In this document: piece after piece, positions 12,455 to 23,062 of the stretch
Position numbering within the stretch: position 1 is the first letter of the stretch
Layout: every line of letters starts with the position of its first letter
Source: Tetraselmis striata
Lineage: Eukaryota; Chlorophyta; Chlorodendrophyceae; Chlorodendrales; Chlorodendraceae
Reading direction: 5' to 3'
Length of the DNA: 64,000 nt
Assembly (NCBI GenBank): GCA_006384855.1
Contig: VCJN01003472.1
Location: 124,001 to 188,000 of the forward strand
Program-made: the position numbers and the translations under genes
The notes under the pieces: generated by a model
What the model saw: only the letters and a program-made list of their open reading frames with translations
Database searches by the model: none
Told to the model about the DNA's origin: nothing

Positions 12455-14003
12455 GTTGTTAAGTATTAACTGAGGTTAGAAAACGACAACGGAGTGATGC
12501 CCCAATCCTATAGCGGTGCCAGCCCTAGTCGGCCGTGTGCAATCGGCGCCACGATGCTCCAGAAATTTCCGGAATCTTCCTGCGCCGATTCGTACATCGG
12601 CCGCCGGCATCCCCGGCACCGGAGGGTTGGTGGCAGCAGCTCTAGACCCTTCAACAACACTGGCTATTTAGGCGGGACACGGACTCGGCACAGTCCATCC
12701 CTTTTGCTGTTGCTTGCGCAACAGACAATCGCACGGTGCTCTGCGCCGTGAGGGACCGTGTGCTCGGCATCATCGGTGCACGTTAAACCTCCGCAGCGAT
12801 GGCGTTCCGCTGCTAGGTTGTTCATGGGCCGCCCAATCGCGCAGAGCGGGCGTGCCAGCCGCGCCGGCCCGTATGGCGTGGCACGCCGGCGCTTTTCCCA
12901 TCGCGCGCCGGCCCCGCGTTGCTCGCCCGCCAGCGTGACGTCCGACACTCCTGTGGTATCAGCCGTCCATGGTGCTTGCAGCCCGGATCCCTCCGACCTC
13001 TGCTTGCCTTCGGCGTGGCGGGAGTCCGTCACCCTTGCGCGAGACGACACCCGAGTTGTTACCCTGCTGACATCCCGGCGCGTCGTGCGCTGATCTGCCG
13101 GGTTTTTACTACTGCTTCCGACGTGTGGCGCCGCCGGAGCTTTCTTCTAGAATTACTGGCCACCTTATCGCGCGCGACGTGTCACTGGAGCGCTACTCGA
13201 GCGCCTCGTGGTGGAAACGTTGGAGAGGGGGCCGAATCGCATCTTCTTGCGCGTGTCATGGCGACACTACGGTCCCTGCGTGAGCCTGGCGTCCCGCGTT
13301 CGCCTGCACGATCGGCTCCGCGGCGCTCCCGATGCGTCGCGCGACCCGTGCTCGTTGTTCGGCAAGTGGAGCGTCCGCAGCTTGCGCACAAGCGATGGAC
13401 GGGGAGCGTGGAGACAGCCGCCGCTCGCGTGGCCGGCCCGCGCATCCGTCGGTGTGTTGTTTGTTTTCAAACGCCGGCCTAGCGGGCACGTGGGAAGCGC
13501 GCGCCGCCAGGCCGCTGTGGCCTTCGGCTTCCTTGGCAAAACTGGCTGTGCCTCCCTCTGCCCAGTGCCTACCTGCCTGCTCATGGAAGTACTTTAATCG
13601 TTGTTTAGTATGAACTGAGGTTAGAAAACGACAACGGAGTGATGCCCCAATCCTATAGCGGTGCCAGCCCTAGTCGGCCGTGTGCAATCGGCGCCACGAT
13701 GCTCCAGAAATTTCCGGAATCTTCCTGCGCCGATTCGTACATCGGCCGCCGGCATCCCCGGCACCGGAGGGTTGGTGGCAGCAGCTCTAGACCCTTCAAC
13801 AGCACTGGCTATTTCGGCGGGACACGGACTCGGCACAGTCCATCCCTTTTGCTGTTGCTTGCGCAACACCCACCCTCCACTCCCATCCTGGTTGTCTTGC
13901 CAGGCCTCAGCGCCGATGTAATTCACCGACACTGGTCCTTTGGCAAAACTGGCTGTGCCTCCCTCTGCCCAGTGCCTACCTGCCTGCTCATGGAAGTACT
14001 TTA
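12455..14003. repeat. Two tandem copies of an unknown element, flanked by a 13-bp duplication
   Basis: Unit 1 spans 12,455-13,596 and unit 2 spans 13,600-14,003. They share a nearly identical 268-bp left end (12,455-12,722 and 13,600-13,867) and an identical right end of about 64 bp (13,533-13,596 and 13,940-14,003). The middles are unrelated: about 810 bp in unit 1, about 72 bp in unit 2. The pair is bracketed by ATATCATATCATC at 12,442-12,454 and 14,004-14,016. The units are joined by ATC, the end of that same target. No TIR or known protein domain is visible in either unit. Open frames inside (for example 12,919-13,482 +) are unrecognised. Confidence 0.7.
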
Positions 14004-14081
14004 ATATCATATCATCTATTTCTCCGCGGGATCGAACCCGGACCTAATGCGCGCGTAGAAGCACCATAATTATGTAAGGTG

Positions 14082-14222
14082 CTTCGTGGTTCCCTTGGCT
14101 CCTTCTTGGTTCTTGGCTCCCTGTCCTCCTGCTCGACCTTGGTTTCGGGCTTATGTCTCTCTTCTGCTGGCAACCTTTCATGGTTGTTGTTAGTTCTGTT
14201 GTAGTGCGCTTTTGTGAAAGCC
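14082..14222 (-). repeat. Dispersed repeat family A, copy 2
   Basis: Reverse-complement copy of the family at 1,597-1,712 and 52,540-52,720, with a CAACCTTTCATGGTTG core. It is closest to the 52.5-kb copy in the AGCCAAGGGAACCACGAAG end. It directly precedes the second palindrome-ended mini element. Confidence 0.6.
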
Positions 14223-14243
14223 CTGATGTAATTAAAATTATTA

Positions 14244-14298
14244 TGTAAGGATACCGCGCAAAACCCACATGGGGATTTGTGTGGTACATATCCTTACA
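14244..14298. repeat. Short palindrome-ended element, copy 2 (55 bp)
   Basis: Same 10-bp inverted ends, TGTAAGGATA and TATCCTTACA, as 12,246-12,313, and the same CGCGCAAAAC inner motif. The middle is different and shorter. Confidence 0.5.
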
Positions 14299-14640
14299 TA
14301 CCCTAGGTAGCTGTGCAGGTTATTGCGCTGTTCGATTACGCGGTGATTACTACGCGGCGGTAGTTGTATTGCACACGCAGGGTACGGTACGTGCGCCGGC
14401 GGCTGTCCTTACTTGGAGGGAAAACTTCATTACATTCTTAGTTATATGTCTATAGATTACATCTTTGCGCTTCCGAATTCTCGTCTGTCGCTCCGAGTTG
14501 TGGTACGGACTAAGGATTAATCCTTACTGCGGTCTCCCGCGCGCCGCCGCCGCACCGTCCGGCAGCTGTTGGATGGAGTTCCGACCGCCGACAGCCATTG
14601 GACAATTGCCCGGCCGCCGAAACAGCACTCGGCACTCGAC

Positions 14641-14674
<34 letters not shown>

Positions 14675-15253
14675 TTCCTCCAGACCCCCTAAGACACCCC
14701 CTACCACCTTGCCCCTGCCCAGACATCAAGCTTTGACCGCTGTGCAACTGCATTGCTTCCGAGACGTGGCTTATCCGCAAGCTTGGTACCGCTGCGCTTC
14801 GCGGGACTGCAGCTGGCGGGTGCAGGTGAGGCCGGCACGACTTGTAGTCAAATTTCTAGAAGCACCCCCCCTCCTCCCACGGCGCGCCGCACGAGCGGCC
14901 GCCGCACAGAAGAGCCGCCGGGGCTATCTGTCTCGCGGCGGCCACAAATCATGTCCGCTTTCGGTGTGGATCGCATAAGGTCTCGCTGTGCCTAAATAGC
15001 ATCAAGAGTTTCGGGTGCCGTCGAACCCCCCCCCCCCCCCCCCCCCCCGCCCCCCCACCCCTCGGGAGGATTCGCCACCGAGCCGACATGCCACCGGACC
15101 CTTCTATCGCGCTCGCCCGTCACCCGGAGCTCCTCACCCCGGTATCTCCAACCAGTCGAGCCCCACGACAGGCAGACTGAAACACCTTATCCCCTGCCAC
15201 GTTGGCCCGACGCTCTCGGCAGGTAGGCTCGTCCGCGGTGCTTAGTAGGAACG
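14299..15253. other. No recognised gene; long C runs
   Basis: Contains the longest homopolymer in the window (33 C, 14,642-14,674) and a second C run at about 15,027-15,048 ending some 205 bases before the zinc-finger start codon. Open frames here are proline or glycine tracts caused by these runs. The last 200 bases presumably hold the promoter of the next gene; no clear TATA box is seen. Confidence 0.4.
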
Positions 15254-15490
15254 ATGGGTGGCGGCAACGCGCAAAAGTCGGCGACCGCGCGGGCGCGGAA
15301 CCTGGAGAAGGCCAAGAAGTCGAACAAGGGCAGCCAGCTGGCCGCCAACGCCAAGGCGATGAACGTGCAGTGCAAAACCTGCCTGGCCACCTTTATCAGC
15401 ACCTCCTCGGAGGCCAAACTAAAGGAACATCATGTCAGCAAGCACAGCAAGCTGGATTTTTTCCAGTGCTTCCCGCACCTCAAGGCCTAG
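15254..15490 (+). CDS. At2g23090/ZNF706-like small zinc-finger protein
   Basis: An intact single-exon gene of 78 aa. The N-terminal half is the 4F5/SERF-like basic segment, starting MGGGNAQKSATARARNLEKA, with the KGSQLAANAKAM motif at about residues 25-36. The C-terminal half is a single C2H2-type finger with C40-x2-C43 and His59/60 and His64, ending CFPHL. Length and both halves match the plant At2g23090-like and animal ZNF706 families closely, which are small conserved proteins of poorly known function. The start is fixed by conservation of MGGGNAQK at the very N-terminus. It stands alone between C/G runs at about 15.03 kb and 15.55 kb. Confidence 0.93.
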   Translation: MGGGNAQKSATARARNLEKAKKSNKGSQLAANAKAMNVQCKTCLATFISTSSEAKLKEHHVSKHSKLDFFQCFPHLKA

Positions 15491-17282
15491 CGGGGATCAA
15501 CCGCCCGTCCCCCCGCCTTCTGCTTTCTTCACAACGAGGAGTGGAGGAGGGGGGGGGGGGGGGGGGGGGGGAGGGGGGGGGGCGGAGTAGTACCAGCCCA
15601 GGCGACCCCGGCAGCAGCTCAGCTAACCCCTCCCTTCCCCTTTTGAATCAAATGTCGACCTAGCCATACATTTCCGCCCATTTCGCGCACTGGGGGGTGC
15701 TCGAGCACGGAGGGATGCTGGGGAGGGGGGCGCGCTCTAGCGGCGGGGCAAGGGACCCTGGTCTTGGCTGAGCAGACCTAGGAGCCAGCACAACAGCGGC
15801 CGCACATGCTGGTGCATGCTCGGGCGACCGATGGAGTAGAGCGCCACGCATGCTCGATCTGAACACCAAGCTGCTGGTGAGTGGGGGCCGGGGGGGGGGG
15901 GCGTTGTGGGACCGCTTCGTGGGTCGTGTGGGGCAATGCGACCCTGGGCTACAGCGTCTTGCGCATGGGTACAGCGGACGGGGGGTGCGATGATGGGCTC
16001 AATGTGCCAGCTTGTTCGGGTGCTACGAGCCCCTGTACCTGTGCAGGAGCGGCTCGGCGAAATCCCGCTGCTTCGATTCCAGCATGCGGATGGCTCTGGA
16101 AGGTTTGTCTCCCCCATTGATGAATAGGTGTCGGGCCTCCGCCTTACCTGGATAAGTGTGAGAACAAGCGAATGCCATGTCTTGCACTCGTATCCAAAGA
16201 TAGGCCTGTCTGAGGGTTCATGAGGGGCTGGTCTATGCCTGCCGCATACCCCCCCCCCCCCCCCCCCCCCCCACCCCCCTTTTCTTGGCTCCCACAGGCC
16301 CTGCTGGAGTGACGAGGAGCAGTAACTGCCTTACAATAAATCCTTGATAAGTGTTACAATTATGTCACCGGCAATTATGTCATTCACTTGTTGTGGATAA
16401 TTGAAGCCAGATAGGCCTTATTTTATACGCGTGGTGGCCGTAGCGGCAGCCGCAGTGGTAGCCGCTCAAAAACATACAAGCAGTGGTGCCAGACTGGCAT
16501 AGGTGCATGCAGCCTCACAGGTCAGGTCGAACGTAGAACGCAAGTGACTGGACGCAGGCCGTGGCGTCAGCTTCCGCCCTGCTCCGCCCGCCTGGCATCT
16601 TCCAAGAGGCCACTGTGCCAGTACTCAAAGTCCCACAACTTTTGTCCTGTGGTGGGGCGGAGGCAGAGGGCGCGGCGACTCGCATCATCCCCAGGGCCAC
16701 CCTAGCCCATTCACGTATGAAAAAGATACGAGGCGGGTAACAATGGAGAGAAATGGCTCACCCTGCTCGCACATCTAGTACCCTAGGATGCTGGGGCGCA
16801 GGATAAATGCCTCAAAATGCCATCACCGCGGCAAGTACTGCCCGCGCTGCGCTCATCCTGTGGCCCATTGCGCGGCGAGATTGTCCGATCTGAGCGCATG
16901 GTTGTGCTGGGGGTAGGGTGGATCCGGCTCCGGGAGGCCCCTTGAGGCCGCGAGTCTGGGTACTGTGGCAGAGCGTGATGGCAGAGGTGGGGGAGGCATG
17001 TCGTCGAGGGTGGGGTATGTGGGGTCGCATATGGGTGTCTGAGGATCGTGGCATGAATGGGGCGGTTACGGGCGGGTGTATTGCGTGTTGTGCGGATATA
17101 CCCGTCCACACAATACATCCGATTATTATGTGTATCTCCGATACACCTACCAATTCAGAGTACTTCATGTTTTCTGAGTCGGAATGCGATTGGTGAGGGA
17201 AGGGAAACACTCCCCCCCCCCCCCCCCCCCCCCCCCCCCCTGCGGCGCATTGGAAGTCTCATTGTAACAGCTCAATTGGCAC
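15491..17282. other. Mostly unrecognised; homopolymer-rich
   Basis: G run at about 15,550-15,585 just after the zinc-finger gene; further runs at 15,889-15,901, 16,251-16,272 and 17,213-17,240. Apart from the weak three-exon candidate listed at 15,850-16,325, no coding signal is convincing. The short open frames at 16.5-17.2 kb are unrecognised. Confidence 0.35.
15850..16325 (+). CDS. Weak candidate for a small three-exon gene
   Basis: Possible exons are 15,850-15,876 (MLDLNTKLL, then GTGAGT), 16,047-16,102 (after TGTGCAG) and 16,298-16,325 (after CCCACAG). Phases agree and give a 36-aa product containing LGEIPLLRFQHADGSGR, ending DEEQ. An AATAAA-like motif lies just after the stop. No family is recognised and the product is very short. 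It could equally be the 3' part of a longer gene or chance. Listed only because the splice signals and phases agree. Confidence 0.2.
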
Positions 17283-18962
17283 TCACACAGCGGGAGGGTT
17301 GGGGTCATAGGGGAAGGCTGGGCGGCATGACGGGAGGAGTGGCAGGGGGAGGACACCTGTTCCCCGGTTTTTGGCCATCAGCTGCAGCGGCTGCCCGCCC
17401 AAGTGGCGCTTGAGGTCGAAGCCCAGGCCCCACCCGAGGTTGACCTCCAGCTGGGAGAGGTCGATGATGTTCTGGAAGAAGTGGAAGGTGTGGTAGTGCG
17501 CCGTGTTGAAGGTGGCCAGCGCGCGCGAGCTTGGCAAGGCAAAGGCCTGTGCATCGATGAGGAAGAGTTAACGCTGACAAACCACGAGTGCCGGCGCGGT
17601 GATGTCAACACTGCAAATAAGCACCTGCCCTACCTCTCAAAGGTGAAATATAGATGGAACAATAGCGGAACTATAGCGAAATGTTCGTATTATGGGCCGC
17701 ATGCAAGCCCAATTTCATTCTTATAATAAGCGTTCTCATAGGCGAGAATGCACCCGTTGGCCTGTGGCAGCGTGGATGCCGTCGCACTTTTAACAAAGGC
17801 AAATAGAGATAACATTTAGGGTACCCCACGGAACTTCCTTAATTTAATGACTGTTTGTCGTACATAACTTATTTGGCTTTCATGGGCAAAAGGCAGGGCG
17901 CTGTCTTACAGCTCATTCTTTCTCGGTGGGCCGGCAGCCGTGTCCGATAATGAATATGCTGAATCGTGCCAGTACAAAGATGGCTGACAGATTGGCGTGA
18001 TGTCAGGTAAGTGGGCGCTCCTTTGCCTGGGGGAGCTCACCTTGCGTCGCGCCCCGGGCCCCGGACACGCAGCGTACCCGGCGCCCCACAGGGAGCAGTC
18101 CTCCGCCGGCAGCGCGTCCTCCGGCGCCAGCGGCCGCTCGCTCACCGTCACCATGTGCGCGCCCGTCACCAGCGGTGTCAGCACGTACGGGTTCTCCGTG
18201 TCGCCAAAGTTCGAGGTCGGGCTAAGCATCTTCACAGCGGCAATGGCAGAGTTCACAACCCACGAGCCCGGCACATTGACTAGCGGCCGCGCGTACTCCT
18301 GTGGGGGGCATGTCACCCACCGGAGCCTTCAGCATTGCGCTCTGCTTCCACCCCTGGAGGCCCTCTTTGCCAGGCGGATGTGCCAGTGGCCGCACCTGCC
18401 CCGTGTAGATGTCTGCCATCGGCAGGGCTTGCCGAAAGCGCCCGCTGACAGTGAACAGCGACAAGCGGCCCTGCGTGGGCCGGCGCGCGGGGCTCAGCCA
18501 GCCTGGAGCTGCAGGTGGCCTGACGGCAAGAAAGCATCCCAGAAAAGGGTGTCCAAGTAGTTGCTAATTTCTATTAATATGCCCTCCGTTCATGCACTCA
18601 CATTGGCTCGACAGTGAAATATTCCCCTGGGTCGCTTTCGCCCGAGAGAATCTCACTCCACGACCTCTTCAGGCAGCTGGGTCATGGGAGCTCCTCAGGT
18701 GGTTGGCGCGCCATACCTCTAGGCGCGCCTCGCTCCCGCCCGCCGACCGCCCCGGCAGCCCCGCCACCCACAGCGCCGCCCATCCCTCAAACAGCTCCGA
18801 CCGGAACTCCACCACCGGCGACGTCGCATTCAGTGGCAGCGAGGATGGCTCCGGCGAGGATGACAAGGTGGTCTTGATGACGTCCCTGGTGGCGGGGCTG
18901 GGCCGCCACAGCACGCGGCCCTCATGGAACGCCTCCAGCGCGGGGAGGGAGCTCGGGGACAT
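17283..18962 (-). CDS. DUF1769 (UPF0590-type) protein, four exons
   Basis: Exons on the minus strand: 18,962-18,717, 18,470-18,396, 18,298-18,041 and 17,546-17,283. All have GT-AG borders and all junctions are in phase 0, for 280 aa. Family landmarks appear in order. SPVVEFRSELFEGW is near residues 45-60. GRLSLFTVSGRF follows at 83-94. YARPLVNVPGSWVVNSAI is at about 109-126. ARRK ends exon 3. A C-terminal YHTFHFFQNIIDLSQLEVNL stretch leads to GLGFDLKRHLGGQPLQ. This matches my memory of the DUF1769 pattern (GRFK, FARPLVN, RRKYF, GQPL). The family has no assigned activity. The ATG is the first one in the exon-1 frame, but an upstream acceptor at 18,998 leaves room for a further 5' exon. Confidence 0.7.
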
Positions 18963-19240
18963 ACCGCGTCTCCTCGCCGCCAGGCCCGAGCCACCGGCTG
19001 TCAGCGGGTGCGGCGGCGGCGCCCTATGACAGGGGGTAGCTGGGCCGTTCACGAAGGTGCTGGCTGGGGCAGCGACTCGGAGGACTGCAATCGGCGGCTC
19101 CGTGGCGGATGACGGACTGATTTGCGGCTGGAGCACTTACTCTGCGGCATGCCGCCCCACTACTGTCAGTAGCCGTATAGATGAGTTGTTCAGCATATGG
19201 GAAAACGCGGATGACCTTTGCCCATGCGCGGAGCTTTTTT

Positions 19241-19351
19241 TCCCGCCCCCGGGACAGGACTGGCACCAGTGAAGCCCTTGCAGCGGCTCTACGACGGCCG
19301 TTTAGGCAGCAATCCAGTGACGGAAAGCCCTGGGTAGGCGACGCTCCGTTA
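19241..19351 (+). mobile_element. MITE family B, partial copy
   Basis: Begins with the terminal sequence CCCCCGGGACAGGACTGGC and continues with CTCTACGACGGCCGTTT and GGAAAGCCCTGGGTAGGCG. It is the same family as the full copy at 24,701-24,861 (in the opposite orientation). The distal terminal inverted repeat is missing. Confidence 0.6.
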
Positions 19352-19535
19352 CTACAGTCATCATGCGTGGAGTTATGTGTACTGCCCATGCATTTTACTT
19401 ACGGGCAGAGACATCTAGGCATTGTATGTAATGTACAGCTACTTTACATGCCGTAGGAATCTTATTATATTCCATAGCGGCGCCCCAGCACAGGAAAAAG
19501 TGGCTTCGTGCATACGAGCAACTACACCTGCGCGA

Positions 19536-19539
<4 letters not shown>

Positions 19540-19573
<34 letters not shown>
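19540..19573. repeat. (AT)n microsatellite
   Basis: About 16 uninterrupted AT units. Confidence 0.9.
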
Positions 19574-19576
<3 letters not shown>

Positions 19577-19749
19577 ATATGTATTATATGCTGGTGGTGA
19601 TATATTACATTGTAATCCTTAAAGGTATATGATGGTTCGAACTGCTGCCACAGCACTACTAGCAGTCTGTTATTTACCTCCCCCCCCCCCCCCCTGTCTG
19701 CTGAGCACGCGACTAACATGGGGCATGGGTTGTGCAGCTCATTGCTCAC

Positions 19750-19892
19750 CGCCGTGCGTGCGTTGGGGTTGTCCTCGAAGAAGAGAGACAGAATGCCGTT
19801 CAGGCCCAGGCACACAAGGCCCCCGAGACCCTTCCACACGTGTGCGCTCTGGAAGATGGGCTTGCCCTGCATGAGCAGGCCTAGCATGCCGC
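19750..19892 (-). CDS. Orphan exon of a predicted membrane protein
   Basis: A 143-bp minus-strand segment with a GCGCAG acceptor and a GTGAGC donor reads GGMLGLLMQGKPIFQSAHVW, then a hydrophobic GLGGLVCLGLNGILSLFF segment and EDNPNARTA. The pattern (LLxxGKP.F.SAH, hydrophobic helix, NPxARTA) resembles multi-helix thylakoid or chloroplast membrane proteins of the Ycf49/DUF4079 kind, but that is a resemblance only. The phase does not fit the DUF1769 gene downstream, so it belongs to a different gene. Its neighbouring exons were not found, so it may be a gene fragment. Confidence 0.35.
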
Positions 19893-21160
19893 CTGCGCCA
19901 CGCGAGTCGTGAGCCTCGTGCCAAACACAGGGCCGCAGGGGACATGGGTTACAGACAGTCTACTAGCAGTATGTCATTTAGCTGCGGCTTGTGTTATGTA
20001 TTGGTCTCCTAGGACTGCTTTTAGGGGTGAGTTTGTGACAGGGCTTTTGTAATTTATACCAATATATGTACAAACTCTCCAGCATAATATTGATATGCTG
20101 GAAGAGAATAGATAAAATTTTCATTTCTATTGTATTTCTAATATATTTCTCTGCACTATTTCTACTATTCTCAGCACTATTCTGCTACCTTTCTCTGACA
20201 CATGTGCAATACCGGCGTCTTACTACTGTTGCTGTCTCTGGCCATACACCAGGCCGTTCATCAGCAGCATGAACGGTGGCTATTATGTGATGGTGAAACG
20301 GGCATTGACTTATTATTATGAGAGCAACCGCTGCGGCAAACCCTATCGATTGGCACCAGGTAGCCGCATCATAAACAACGGCGCAGCGGCATTCGATCAT
20401 GTGCTCACAGAAAGGAACGTGATCACCCTCTTGACCCCTGCCTCATCGGATGCCATACAAATAGCAGATGACAACATATGAATGAAGTTCAGAAGTTCAG
20501 CCACTATATCCTTAATCCAAAATTACGCCACCGGATTTAGCACTGGATAGTGGACCCCCTCCCTTCATCCCCATCCCATTGGAGCAACACTTCCCTGCCC
20601 CTTCTAGTAAATGCCTTGAAACAAGTTTTATGCTTTTGAACGCGGAGCATCTCATCAACAATCCAACCTGTATGACAGTATAGGGAACGTTTTTTTTTGC
20701 GCTCAGAACCTTCTTGATGCTGAGCAGGCTGCATGGCAACAAATCTGCCGGGCATCGGGTAGCCCATGATGAGCGAAAGGCGAGAACCCGAGCCGCGCCA
20801 GCAGTCAATCAATAGTGGGGAATAAACAGCCGCCATGATGGCGTGGCGGCCATCCCTTACAACTTAAGCGCTCTATGTTGCTTTACTTTGGGTGTCTGCA
20901 GACGCAGTCTCGGCACCATTACCGCGCCATTACTACTGACCGCCAGCCCTGCCACCCATGCAAACTTGGCACGAAGAGAGTCAGGGCTAATTGGCCTGGT
21001 CTTCGGGGCGTGCCAGGGCGAGCACATCCATGTTTCTGCATATGATGCGCATGACCTGATGGAGCTCCATGGTTCATGGAGGTAGTAGTTCAACCTGCTG
21101 GGAAAGAGTTGGCATGCCGTGCCGCTGAATGGCGCCGCATCCGGCAAGCGCAACGACTCC
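19893..21160. other. Intergenic, unrecognised
   Basis: Lies between the carrier stop codon and the orphan exon. AT-rich at 20.04-20.2 kb. Minus-strand open frames at 20.5-21.15 kb show no domain. Other exons of the orphan membrane-protein gene could be here but I could not identify them. Confidence 0.35.
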
Positions 21161-21488
21161 TCAGCGTATCTGCGTGATGCCGTTGATGCTGCACAACGGG
21201 GCAGACATGTACCCCATGCTGGCGCCCCTGTTCAGGTGGTACTCCTTCAGCTCCGCCTGCAAAGGGGTAGAGAGAGGAGAGCGGCGCCGTCAGAATGAGT
21301 GTACTTTGAGGGCGAAGGGGGTCTTTGCCGTACCCGTTTACAAAATAGATTCGCGGATCACAAATGAAATGATTTATTTTGCATCGAGGAGCCAGGGATT
21401 CCGTGCTATATTTGCGGTGTATTCGGATAAAAAAGCAACTTTCAGATAAAAAGCAACTTTACTCTCTTTTGTGTGTTTGTGTGTTTGT

Positions 21489-21519
<31 letters not shown>

Positions 21520-23000
21520 GTCCCAAACAGTAGTACATGGCAAACCCAGAGAGGGATTCCGATATTCACCCCCTCCTCCGGGCCAGTCAGTCTGAAAAGG
21601 GGGGAAGAAGGGGGGGGGGGGGGGGGGGGATAAAGAGCGAAGTGGGTGGGGAGGGGGATGTAGGGGGGATTGCTACACCTTGTATGCGCCCTCGCTGGTG
21701 GCCATCACCCCTTTGGCTGTGTCAAACACAGAAAGGCGGATGCCCTTGTTCGGCAAGTTCTTGAGCGCATTGGGAAGGAATCCGCGGTAGAAACCCTGGG
21801 GGGGGGGGGGGGGGGGGGGGGAACCCAGCGGGATCAGTAGGCTGGGAAGAGGGGAAGGGATAGGGCGCGGGGGGGGGGGGGGGGGGGGGCTGGCCTTTGA
21901 AATTGTCCCCACGTCAAATTGACCACCCACACATGATTGCATCACTTGATGCCCTCTAACAACCTACAGCTCGATGTAAGGTTCCTCCCTCCCTCTCTCT
22001 CTCTCTCTCTCTCTCTATCTGCTTAACTTGTCCTTTACAGAGGATTAAAGGTTTCTTACACTTTTCCTTCAAATGGGTTAGTGGCCCCAGGCCTGGTTTT
22101 CCGAAAATTGACTACGCCCAATCGGTGCACACCCTTGCCCTCGCCCATGCGGGAGATCATATAGATATATATACATCATCGGGAGATCATATATATGTAT
22201 GTATATATATATATATATATATACATATGTTTATGGGTGCGGGTGCGAGGTGGACGTGTGTATGCATTGGGGATATGTGCATCAACGCGAGAGCGTGCCC
22301 ATGGATCCATTCACAGGCAATATATGACAGAATTGGCGGATGGCAGGTAGCGTGTTTTTATGTAAACAGGCGCGGATGCGAGTGCAGAGGGGGATCTGAG
22401 GCGTGGCAGAGAACAGAATCGGGGCATGCGGCCATCCCATGCTGGCATGCAAGATGTCAGAGTGCACAAGCCGGTGGGTTTTGGTGAAATTCTAGTCCAC
22501 CTTTATTCCTTCCGACTGGAACTGCCCCTTGATGGTCTCCAGCAGCGGCAGCGTGGTGGTGCGCGTCTGCATCTGCATCTGCCGCCGGATAGTGTCCATG
22601 GGGTAGCACACTGACGTCGCAAGTAGCGCCGCACAGAAGCCGCGGAAGAAGGAGGGGACCTGGGGCGCGGCGATGGGAGTTGATGAGCCATGCGTGGTGA
22701 TTGCGGCGTGCAGGGGTCAGTGACAAGGCAGTGGGGCAAGGAGGGCCGGGTACCTGGTCCTTGGGGATTAGGTCAAATGCAGCAAGCTCAAGGGCTAGGT
22801 AGGGTGCGATGCCTAGCGAGGAGATGAAGGGGGAAAGGCGCCAAGGGGGGGGAGGGGGGGGGGGGGGGGGTCAGCTCAGCCCTTTTTCTGACATGCTGCA
22901 ACATCTAATGACAGTCAAGCTCTTATCAGATTGATGCATGCATGCAGCGTGCATGCATGCATGCATGCATGCATGTGCGTGCGTGCGTGCATGCGCGCGC

Positions 23001-23062
<62 letters not shown>

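Noticed and set aside
14020-14110. Minus-strand tRNA at GGGTTCGATCCC
   Set aside because: Only the T-arm and B box are convincing; no A box or acceptor stem in the right place.
14598-14978. Proline-rich or glycine-rich proteins across C/G runs
   Set aside because: Homopolymers translate as Pro or Gly on either strand; flanking residues show no domain, and the same pattern appears at every long run.
18669-19136. Orphan membrane exon and DUF1769 as one gene
   Set aside because: The exon at 19,750-19,892 ends in phase 0, while the upstream acceptor at 18,998 needs a different phase.
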